Part shown: in pieces, positions 1 to 5,617 of the stretch
Numbering within the stretch: position 1 is the stretch's first letter
Layout of the letters: each line of letters begins with the position of its first letter
NCBI GenBank assembly: GCA_027364695.1
Contig: DAHXOV010000356.1
Coordinates: 1-5,617 of the forward strand
Reading direction: 5' to 3'
DNA length: 5,617 nt
Source: a bacterium
Lineage (GTDB): Bacteria > Bacteroidota > Bacteroidia > B-17B0 > Aurantibacillaceae
Made by a program: the position numbers and the translations under genes
Notes under the pieces: model-generated
What the model was told of the DNA's origin: nothing
What the model saw: the letters and a program-made list of their open reading frames with translations, nothing else
Database searches by the model: none

Positions 1-1513
1 GTCCATCGGAGAACCTGGTACCCAATTGACACTCCGTACATTCCACGCAGGAGGTACAGCATCCGTAATGATGGCAGAAAATGCCATCAGAGCAAAATAC
101 GATGGGATAGCAGAAATAGATGAAATTAAAACAGTAGAAACCGAAGATGCGAATGGAGAAAAAATAAATGTGGTTGTAGGCAGGTCATCAGAACTAAGAA
201 TAGTAGACCAGAATACGGGCTTAGTGTTATTCACAGGCAATATACCTTATGGCTCTGTATTAAGAGTAAAAAGTAGTCAAAAAGTAAAAAAAGACCGGTT
301 GCTCTGTGAATGGGATCCATACAACGCTGTGATAGTTGCAGAATTCAGTGGTAAAGTAGAATACGAAAATATCATTGAAAATATCACTTACCACGAAGAA
401 GTAGACGAAAATACAGGATTTAGAGACAAAGTAATTATTGACAACAAAGATAAATCAATTAATCCCGTTATTAAGATAGTAGACAAAGCAGGAAACGAAC
501 TTAAAAGATATAACATTCCTGTAGGCGCTCATATTATAGTAAATAACAGTGAGCATATCAAAGCAGGAAAAACATTGGTTAAAATTCCAAGAGTATCAGC
601 AAAATCAGGGGATATTACAGGTGGATTACCAAGAGTAACAGAATTATTTGAGGCTCGAAATCCATCCGATCCTGCAGTTGTATCTGAAATAGACGGATCA
701 GTCATTTTTGGTAAAGTAAAAAGAGGAAACAGAGAAATTATAGTAGAAGCAAAAACGGGCGAAAGAAGAACCTACTTAATACCATTGACTAAACATATCT
801 TAGTGCAAGAAAACGATTATGTAAAAGCCGGAGATCCCTTATGTGATGGTGCTATTAGTTTAACAGACATATTAAATATTAAAGGACCAACAGCAGTACA
901 GGAATATATTGTCAATGAAATTCAAGAAGTATATAGAAGACAGGGGCAAAGATTGAATGACAAACACTTTGAAGTTATCGTAAGGCAAATGATGAGAAAA
1001 GTAGAAATCGTAGAACCAGGAGATACCAATTTCCTTGAACAACAAGTCGTAAGCAAATTTGAGTTTATGATGGAAAATGATAGGATTTATGGAAACAGAG
1101 TAGTTACAGAGGCAGGAGACTCTACAGAACTAAAGAGAGGACAAATTATATCAGCAAGAAAATTAAGGGAAATCAACTCTACGCTTAAAAGAAAAGACAT
1201 GAAAACAATAGAAGCCAGAGATGCCCAATCTGCTACAGCTAAACCAATTTTGCAAGGAATTACCAAAGCGTCTTTGCAAACCTCTAGCTGGATATCAGCG
1301 GCTTCTTTCCAAGAGACAACCAAAGTGCTCAATGAAGCAGCCATCAGTGCAAAAGAGGATTTCTTATCAGGATTAAAAGAAAATGTCATTGTAGGCCACT
1401 TAATACCAGCAGGTACAGGGCTTAGAAGATATGATAAACTAATAGTAGGGTCATTAGAAGAATACGAACAGCTGATGGCAAGCAAGCAGGAAGTAGAAGA
1501 AGTATCAAAATAA
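1..1513 (+). CDS. rpoC: DNA-directed RNA polymerase subunit beta' (RpoC), C-terminal part, 5' truncated by window edge
   Basis: This is the C-terminal ~503 residues of the catalytic beta' subunit of RNA polymerase; the first complete codon is at base 2 and the stop is TAA at 1511-1513. The frame opens inside the trigger loop, with [18 protein letters not shown] matching the classic bacterial motif that closes on the incoming NTP (the Arg and His of RTFH are the catalytic-loop residues). About 180 residues then intervene before [16 protein letters not shown] (window residues 204-219), so the trigger loop carries a lineage-specific insertion of the SI3 type built of beta-rich barrel-sandwich-like segments. 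Further landmarks are [17 protein letters not shown] (from about 319), [20 protein letters not shown] (from 417) and the end motif [18 protein letters not shown]. The TTG at base 26 is an internal Leu, not a start. The acidic tail EVEEVSK is followed at once by a terminator, so rpoC is the last gene of its transcription unit. Identification is essentially certain. Confidence 0.98.
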   Translation, partial: SIGEPGTQLTLRTFHAGGTASVMMAENAIRAKYDGIAEIDEIKTVETEDANGEKINVVVGRSSELRIVDQNTGLVLFTGNIPYGSVLRVKSSQKVKKDRLLCEWDPYNAVIVAEFSGKVEYENIIENITYHEEVDENTGFRDKVIIDNKDKSINPVIKIVDKAGNELKRYNIPVGAHIIVNNSEHIKAGKTLVKIPRVSAKSGDITGGLPRVTELFEARNPSDPAVVSEIDGSVIFGKVKRGNREIIVEAKTGERRTYLIPLTKHILVQENDYVKAGDPLCDGAISLTDILNIKGPTAVQEYIVNEIQEVYRRQGQRLNDKHFEVIVRQMMRKVEIVEPGDTNFLEQQVVSKFEFMMENDRIYGNRVVTEAGDSTELKRGQIISARKLREINSTLKRKDMKTIEARDAQSATAKPILQGITKASLQTSSWISAASFQETTKVLNEAAISAKEDFLSGLKENVIVGHLIPAGTGLRRYDKLIVGSLEEYEQLMASKQEVEEVSK

Positions 1514-1516
1514 ACC

Positions 1517-1544
1517 AAAAAGCCCTCCATCAGGAGGGTTTTTT
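1517..1544 (+). terminator. Intrinsic terminator of the rpoC operon
   Basis: A GC-rich stem CCCTCC (1523-1528) pairs with GGAGGG (1533-1538) around the tetraloop ATCA and runs into six T residues (1539-1544). Four A residues at 1517-1520 can extend the stem against the T-tract. That symmetry means it could also work for transcripts on the - strand, but no - strand gene lies nearby. It begins three bases after the rpoC stop codon. Confidence 0.92.
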
Positions 1545-1556
1545 GATTGAAGATGA

Positions 1557-1588
1557 TTGAGAAGTAAATATAATTGGAAATACTTTTC
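1557..1588 (+). promoter_or_regulatory. Possible Bacteroidota-type promoter for the FAD-dependent dehydrogenase gene
   Basis: TTG at 1557-1559 lies 21 bases upstream of TACTTTTC (1581-1588). The latter matches the TAnnTTTG -7 element except for the last base. Spacing and order fit the phylum's TTG / TAnnTTTG promoter and place transcription start roughly 20-25 bases before the ATG at 1618. The need for a promoter here is supported by the strong terminator just upstream, but in such A+T-rich DNA a one-mismatch match is weak evidence. Confidence 0.35.
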
Positions 1589-1617
1589 AAACCTCCAGTT
1601 ACAACGGCACATACAGA

Positions 1618-3207
1618 ATGACTAAAAGTATCATTATACAAATACCATACTATAAAATTAACGATTCCTCTTTCATTAAAGAAGAGATAAGTAAAGCAAC
1701 AGGTTTAAACAGTTTTTATTTTTCAATCATTAAAAAAAGCCTAGATGCCCGTACAAGAAACATTCAATTTACCCTTAAAATATTAGTGTCTGATTCTTCT
1801 ATCCCCGAAAATAAAAATATTTTTTATCCCCAGTATAAAAATATCAATACTAAATCTCCTGTCGTACATATCGTTGGTGCTGGTCCATCAGGCTTGTTTG
1901 CAGCATTAAAATGTTTAGAGTTAGGGATTAAACCTATCGTGTTTGAACAGGGAAAAGATATAAAAAACCGCAGAAGAGATTTGGCAAACATTACTAAGAA
2001 AGGGCAAGTGCATCCTACTTCTAATTATTGTTTTGGTGAAGGAGGAGCAGGTACTTATAGCGATGGCAAATTATATACCCGCTCTAATAAAAGGGGAGAT
2101 ATTAATTATGTATTAAATTATTTAGTGTACTTTGGTGCTTCTCCAGATATTCTCATAGATGCACATCCGCACATTGGTACGAATAAACTACCTCACATTA
2201 TTGAAAAGATGAGAAATACTATTTTATCTCACGGAGGAGAAATTTATTTTCAACATCAATTGGCAGATATTCATCTCAATACAGATAAGAATAAAATTCA
2301 GACAGCCTTTATTAAAAACCTTATTACTCATTCTTTTGTAGAAATTCAGCCACAATTTCTTGTATTGGCAACGGGTCATAGCGCAAGGAATATATACGAA
2401 ATGTTATTTAGGAAAAACATACATATAGAATTTAAACCATTTGCATTAGGCGTAAGAGTGGAACATTCGCAGGAAGATATTAATGCCATACAATACCATT
2501 GTACCACTCAACAAGAATTGGAAAAAATCAGCGGATATTTGCCACCAGCTCGTTATTCGCTGATAGAAACTTATTTAGAGCATAGTGTGTATTCTTTTTG
2601 TATGTGTCCAGGTGGAATTATAGCTCCATGTGCAACAGACATCAATGAAATAGTTACCAATGGATGGTCTCCCAGTAAGAGAAATAACCCATTTGCCAAT
2701 AGCGGCATAGTAGTAAGCATCAACCAGCACGATATTCCAGAATCTACTCAAAACCCATTGGCAGGTATGTTATTTCAAAAGAAAACAGAGCAAAGCGCAT
2801 TTGAAACAGGAGGCAGAAACTTGTATGCACCTGCACAAAGATTAACTGATTTTGTAAGAAATAAAGAAAGTTCCACTTTGCCCGATTGTTCTTATAGACC
2901 TGGGGTTAAGCCCAGCCATCTTCGTCAATGTTTGCCTGATAAAATATACAAGGCTTTACAAAACGCTTTTGTAGAATTTGATAAGAAGATGAAAGGCTTC
3001 ATTACAGAAAAGGCTATTGTTGTAGCCCCTGAAAGTAGAACATCTTCTCCTGTTCGTATTCCAAGAAAAAAGGATCAATTACATCCTGTGCAGATAACTA
3101 ATTTGTATCCTTGTGCAGAAGGAGCAGGATATGCAGGAGGCATAATGAGCGCTGCGATAGATGGACTAAATATCGTCCAAAATATTTATACGCATTTAAA
3201 ATTGTAA
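1618..3207 (+). CDS. FAD-dependent dehydrogenase-like protein, COG2509 family (NAD(P)/FAD-dependent oxidoreductase)
   Basis: A complete 529-residue cytosolic protein without signal peptide. Residues ~1-75 form a small N-terminal domain ending in the family-typical KKSLDARTRNIQFTLKI segment. A Rossmann dinucleotide-binding motif follows at 85-92 (IVGAGPSG), with Glu110 in VFEQG as the expected ribose-binding acid of FAD. CFGEGGAGTYSDGKL (138-152) is a hallmark of this family, LVLATGHSARN (about 248-258) is the second FAD-contact strand, SFCMCPGG with a further Cys (C328, C330, C338) is the conserved mid-protein signature, and ESRTSSPVRI (472-481) and CAEGAGYAGGIMSAAIDG near the C-terminus complete the FAD site. 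The length is normal for the family. Substrate and physiological role are not established for COG2509 proteins, so only a flavoprotein oxidoreductase call is justified. The ATG at 1618 leaves the complete N-terminal domain and lies about 100 bases after rpoC; no Shine-Dalgarno is visible, as usual in this phylum. No clear terminator follows it. Confidence 0.9.
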   Translation: MTKSIIIQIPYYKINDSSFIKEEISKATGLNSFYFSIIKKSLDARTRNIQFTLKILVSDSSIPENKNIFYPQYKNINTKSPVVHIVGAGPSGLFAALKCLELGIKPIVFEQGKDIKNRRRDLANITKKGQVHPTSNYCFGEGGAGTYSDGKLYTRSNKRGDINYVLNYLVYFGASPDILIDAHPHIGTNKLPHIIEKMRNTILSHGGEIYFQHQLADIHLNTDKNKIQTAFIKNLITHSFVEIQPQFLVLATGHSARNIYEMLFRKNIHIEFKPFALGVRVEHSQEDINAIQYHCTTQQELEKISGYLPPARYSLIETYLEHSVYSFCMCPGGIIAPCATDINEIVTNGWSPSKRNNPFANSGIVVSINQHDIPESTQNPLAGMLFQKKTEQSAFETGGRNLYAPAQRLTDFVRNKESSTLPDCSYRPGVKPSHLRQCLPDKIYKALQNAFVEFDKKMKGFITEKAIVVAPESRTSSPVRIPRKKDQLHPVQITNLYPCAEGAGYAGGIMSAAIDGLNIVQNIYTHLKL

Positions 3208-3316
3208 CCAACACGAAAGAAGTTTATACTTAAACTATTCATCAGACCACATATCTTCCATTTTTACCAAATAAATAATTTATAGATTGAGATTTAAGAA
3301 AGGTCATTTTGTTTCT

Positions 3317-3324
3317 TAACTTTG
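3317..3324 (+). promoter_or_regulatory. Promoter -7 element (TAACTTTG) for the DUF4412-like gene
   Basis: TAACTTTG is an exact match to the Bacteroidota TAnnTTTG -7 box and lies only 11 bases before the ATG at 3336. Transcription would start at about 3329-3332, giving a leader of only a few bases. No convincing -33 TTG is found at the usual 19-21 base spacing; the nearest TTG (3287-3289) is 27 bases away. The element lies inside a frame that could be extended upstream to a TTG at 3309, which argues that translation begins at 3336 and not earlier. The rest of the gap 3208-3316 is A+T-rich and shows nothing else I can name. Confidence 0.65.
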
Positions 3325-3335
3325 CCAAAAAAATT

Positions 3336-4010
3336 ATGAAAAAATTAGCATTCACAGTGTTTTCATCTATGGCTTTGGTTGTTTCTGCCCAAAATCAAGG
3401 AACGGTGATTTATCAAATGTCAGTAGAAGGCTTACCCCCTGAACAGGCATCTATGATGGGAGATATGGATATGAAAATAATATGGAAAGGTAACAGAGCA
3501 TATATAGAGCAAAATTCTATGATGTATTCAATGAAGACTGTCTCTGATGAAAAAAGCACACTCATGTTGATGGATATGATGGGAAAAAAATCGTATATGA
3601 GAGTAAATGCAGAGAAGCAAAAAGATAAACAAAACGATTTGCCTGAATACAAAGTAGAATATACCAATGATACAAAAAAAATAGCCGGATACGATTGTAA
3701 AAAAGCCATTGTTACATTTAAAATTAAAGAAGAAAAAGATGTTGTTGTAGAAGTGTGGTATTCAGAGCAAATACCTAATGTTTATAATAGTAATCAAAAT
3801 TATTCTAATAGAAGGCAAGGAAATACGTTTTTAGCTAAGGTGAAAGGCCTGCCACTTGAATATACTATTCCACAAGGGCAGATGTTGGTAAAAGTTACAA
3901 CAACAGAAATCAACTTTAACCCAGTATCAGATGATGTATTTAATTTATCTACAGATGGTTATACTGAAATGAAATCAGAAGACATGAAAAAAATGGGGGG
4001 AGGACAGTGA
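3336..4010 (+). CDS. Exported methionine-rich protein, DUF4412/GLPGLI-like
   Basis: A 224-residue protein beginning with a clear Sec signal peptide: MKK, a hydrophobic core to about residue 16, then SAQ with likely cleavage near residue 18-19. No lipobox Cys is present, so it should be periplasmic or outer-membrane-associated rather than a lipoprotein. The mature part is beta-rich and resembles the DUF4412 family and its relatives: an early KIIWKGNRAYIEQ segment, then KKIAGYDCKKAIVTF around residues 114-128 holding the only Cys (C121), then VEVWYSEQIPN, KGLPLEYTI and a closing DDVFNLSTDGYTEMK. Thirteen Met residues fall between residues 28 and 88, and 19 in total. Function of such proteins is unknown. 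The start was set at ATG 3336 because upstream residues would precede the signal peptide and overlap the promoter box at 3317-3324. The gene is a stand-alone unit with its own promoter and terminator. Confidence 0.82.
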   Translation: MKKLAFTVFSSMALVVSAQNQGTVIYQMSVEGLPPEQASMMGDMDMKIIWKGNRAYIEQNSMMYSMKTVSDEKSTLMLMDMMGKKSYMRVNAEKQKDKQNDLPEYKVEYTNDTKKIAGYDCKKAIVTFKIKEEKDVVVEVWYSEQIPNVYNSNQNYSNRRQGNTFLAKVKGLPLEYTIPQGQMLVKVTTTEINFNPVSDDVFNLSTDGYTEMKSEDMKKMGGGQ

Positions 4011-4038
4011 ATATACCTGATAAATGTAAAAATATTGA

Positions 4039-4089
4039 GCGAAAGGACATTCTTATTTATTAAAGAAAGGGTCCTTTTCGCATTTTATT
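4039..4089 (+). terminator. Intrinsic terminator after the DUF4412-like gene
   Basis: GCGAAAGGAC (4039-4048) pairs with GTCCTTTTCGC (4071-4081), with one extra T bulged in the right arm. Inside it TTCTT (4050-4054) can pair with AAGAA (4063-4067) around an A+T loop. The stem is followed by ATTTTATTCC, a broken T-tract. It begins 28 bases after the TGA at 4008-4010. Stem length makes the structure credible; the interrupted T-run makes termination efficiency uncertain. Confidence 0.7.
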
Positions 4090-4093
4090 CCTT

Positions 4094-4101
4094 TAAATTT
4101 G
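4094..4101 (+). promoter_or_regulatory. Promoter -7 element (TAAATTTG) for the large surface-protein gene
   Basis: TAAATTTG matches TAnnTTTG exactly and lies 18 bases before the ATG at 4120. The expected -33 position (about 4071-4075) falls in the right arm of the preceding terminator hairpin and holds no TTG, so the -33 half is not supported. The downstream leader CCAAAAATTAT resembles the leader of the gene at 3336. Confidence 0.55.
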
Positions 4102-4119
4102 CTTCCAAAAATTATCAAT

Positions 4120-5617
4120 ATGAAAACACTTTCTCTTATTTATCCTAAACTACTTATTATATCTTTATTTTTTGGAATAAGTTTGTCTCTGTATTCCCAA
4201 CACCAGAAAACAGCTATTCAACTTACTGAGGATTCTTTGATAGGGTTTAATATTGAAGAGTATAATGATATTGCTCAAACAAAGAAATTTACTCCTTATG
4301 AATATCAACTTAATTTATCACGATTTCAAAGAGAATTTATAAATAAGAAATGTAATTTAACTCAACCATCCGTTATTGAAAGTCAGAACAAAATAGATCA
4401 TCAAACACCTATTTCTCCAATGGTAGCACCCTGCACAAATGAAGACTTTGAAACAGGAAATTTTTCAGGATGGACTGTAATAGAAGGAAGCAATAGCAAT
4501 TCTTGTATGCAGACAGGCTGTTGCCCTAATAGCTCAAATACATGGAGTCAAATTTTTACTACTCCAGCTCCCGATGTGAACGGCATTATACCCGGTACTA
4601 TTTCAAATTCTCCTCTTGGAGGAACCAACGTAGCATTATTAAACTTTAGTGGGATGGGGATGAATTACCAAGTAGTAAGAATGCAGCAGACATTTCCTGT
4701 AACTTCTACTAATGCACTATTTCAATTCGCATTTATGGCGGCATTGGAAAATGCGGGACATGCTTGTTGCGATCAACCTTATGCTGCTATTAATGTTCTG
4801 GACTGCGGAGGGAACCCTCTTCCCTGTCCTAGCTACAGTATAGTAGCCCCTACATCTGGTTGCGGAAGCACATTTACAGGATGGATAAATGGAGGCGGAT
4901 GGACATATACCAGTAATTGGATAATATCTACTATTGACTTAACTCCATATATAGGATCTTGTGTAACAATAAGAGTAACGGTAGGAGGATGTAATGCGGG
5001 CGGACATGGAGGATATATGTATTTTGATGCATTATGCAACCCAATGAACATAAATGTAAACGGTATTAATTTTCCTGTGGGAACCAGTGGGGGTAATATC
5101 CCCGCTTGCGGTATTAGTTCTGCTACTGTCTCTGCACCCCCTTTCTTAAATCCGTACACGTGGAGTGGTCCTCCAGGAAGTGGAATAAGTGGTTATACCA
5201 GCCAGACATTTACGACAGGAACGGCAGGCATATATACACTTACTATGAATCCTGCTGGTTCTTGTTCTCCAATTACCAGAACGGTTAATATACAATTTTA
5301 CCCCAACCCAAACGCTACATTTATAAGTAATAATACATGTAATACATATACTTTAATCAATACTGGCGACCCTGCGCCATCTATACAAACTTATTCTTTC
5401 GCAGGGGCACCTCCTCCAGCCACATTTACAACTACAGCAACTAATTCTAGTGTCATTTTTCCTACATCAGGCACTTATACCATTTACCATACAGTAGTCA
5501 ATACTCAATCCTGTCAGGCAACACAAACATTACAAATCACTGTTCCTGCGACACCAACAGTAAACATCAATATAACAAATGCTGGGTGTGCAAGTTTAGG
5601 AAGCGGAACGGTTAATA
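4120..5617 (+). CDS. Large exported modular surface protein (jelly-roll-like, PKD/Ig-like and SprB-like repeats), 3' end beyond the window
   Basis: An uninterrupted frame from ATG 4120 to the window edge (499 codons plus one base, no stop). Residues 1-27 are a Sec signal peptide: KTLSLIYPK, a hydrophobic stretch, then SLYSQ. Residues 28-104 are a polar linker with no recognised domain. Residues ~105-307 look like a jelly-roll adhesion module: DFETGNFSGWTV opens it, the GHACCDQPYAAINVLDCGGN core resembles a module seen in Bacteroidota surface proteins, and GYMYFDALC closes it; it holds 12 Cys. Residues ~309-392 form an Ig/PKD-like module (YTWSGPPGSG, then GTAGIYTLTM), ~392-474 a second one (SGTYTIYHTVVNTQSC), and from ~475 VNINITNAGCASLGSGTVN resembles the start of a SprB-type repeat. 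By family, such proteins are exported by the type IX system and end in a C-terminal sorting domain, which would lie outside this window. Role in adhesion or gliding is an inference; domain borders are by eye. Confidence 0.85.
   Translation, partial: MKTLSLIYPKLLIISLFFGISLSLYSQHQKTAIQLTEDSLIGFNIEEYNDIAQTKKFTPYEYQLNLSRFQREFINKKCNLTQPSVIESQNKIDHQTPISPMVAPCTNEDFETGNFSGWTVIEGSNSNSCMQTGCCPNSSNTWSQIFTTPAPDVNGIIPGTISNSPLGGTNVALLNFSGMGMNYQVVRMQQTFPVTSTNALFQFAFMAALENAGHACCDQPYAAINVLDCGGNPLPCPSYSIVAPTSGCGSTFTGWINGGGWTYTSNWIISTIDLTPYIGSCVTIRVTVGGCNAGGHGGYMYFDALCNPMNINVNGINFPVGTSGGNIPACGISSATVSAPPFLNPYTWSGPPGSGISGYTSQTFTTGTAGIYTLTMNPAGSCSPITRTVNIQFYPNPNATFISNNTCNTYTLINTGDPAPSIQTYSFAGAPPPATFTTTATNSSVIFPTSGTYTIYHTVVNTQSCQATQTLQITVPATPTVNINITNAGCASLGSGTVN

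Noticed and set aside
1087..1641. 184-codon open frame on the - strand opposite the end of rpoC
   Set aside because: It lies opposite rpoC and crosses the terminator and the start of the next gene; the translation resembles no known family and is a shadow of well-supported + strand genes.
2900..2915. CTGGG / CCCAG inverted repeat inside the flavoprotein gene
   Set aside because: Five pairs inside conserved coding sequence with no T-tract; chance is sufficient.
3221..3236. AGTTTA-TACT-TAAACT hairpin after the flavoprotein gene
   Set aside because: An all A+T six-pair stem apart from one G-C pair, with no T-tract; too weak to call a terminator.
3309..3335. Upstream TTG start adding nine residues to the DUF4412-like protein
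   Set aside because: It would put residues before the canonical MKK signal-peptide start and would overlap the -7 promoter box at 3317-3324.
3413..3709. 98-codon open frame on the - strand opposite the DUF4412-like gene
   Set aside because: Antisense to a gene with signal peptide and family features; its hydrophobic Ile/Phe/Ser-rich translation is what a Met/Lys/Glu-rich + strand gene yields on the other strand.
3986..3999. A-run followed by a six-G run near the end of the DUF4412-like gene as a possible phase-variation tract
   Set aside because: The runs are short and lie in the last eight codons, where slippage would change only a few residues.
4833..5159. 108-codon open frame on the - strand inside the surface-protein gene
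   Set aside because: The + strand frame is open over 1.5 kb with signal peptide and domains; the antisense Pro-rich translation reflects Gly codons read in reverse.
5331..5347. Direct repeat TAATACAT-G-TAATACAT
   Set aside because: Eight-base repeat encoding parts of NTCNTY in an A/T- and Asn/Thr-rich gene; no extension, not a site I can name.
5364..5379. TGGCG / CGCCA inverted repeat inside the surface-protein gene
   Set aside because: Short intragenic stem with no flanking signal.

Overview
The window looks like a stretch of chromosome from a member of the Bacteroidota (Bacteroidetes). The evidence is low G+C, absence of Shine-Dalgarno sequences before the starts, two exact TAnnTTTG elements (the sigma-ABfr type -7 box of this phylum), a DUF4412/GLPGLI-like secreted protein, and a large modular surface protein of the kind found in gliding or type IX-secreting Bacteroidota. 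The genus cannot be told from the sequence. All four genes are on the + strand.

Layout: (1) bases 1-1513 hold the 3' third of rpoC, the RNA polymerase beta' subunit, entering at the trigger loop; a strong intrinsic terminator follows at 1517-1544. (2) Bases 1618-3207 encode a complete 529-residue FAD-dependent dehydrogenase-like protein of the COG2509 family, conserved but of unknown substrate. (3) Bases 3336-4010 encode a 224-residue exported, methionine-rich DUF4412-like protein, preceded by a near-perfect Bacteroidota promoter with a very short leader. (4) Another terminator hairpin (4039-4081) is followed directly by another TAnnTTTG promoter. (5) From 4120 an open frame runs off the right edge: the N-terminal 499 residues of a large exported protein with a cysteine-rich jelly-roll-like module, two PKD/Ig-like modules and what looks like the start of a SprB-type repeat.

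The genes do not form an obvious pathway. rpoC ends its operon here, and the downstream genes appear to be separately transcribed units: a cytosolic flavoprotein and two exported proteins. The two exported-protein genes have similar promoter-to-start layouts. I found no RNA genes, CRISPR array, insertion sequence or integrated element. No gap between genes exceeds about 130 bases. I see no clear sign of an undescribed system. The best candidates for a second look are the truncated Cys-rich surface protein and the uncharacterised flavoenzyme.
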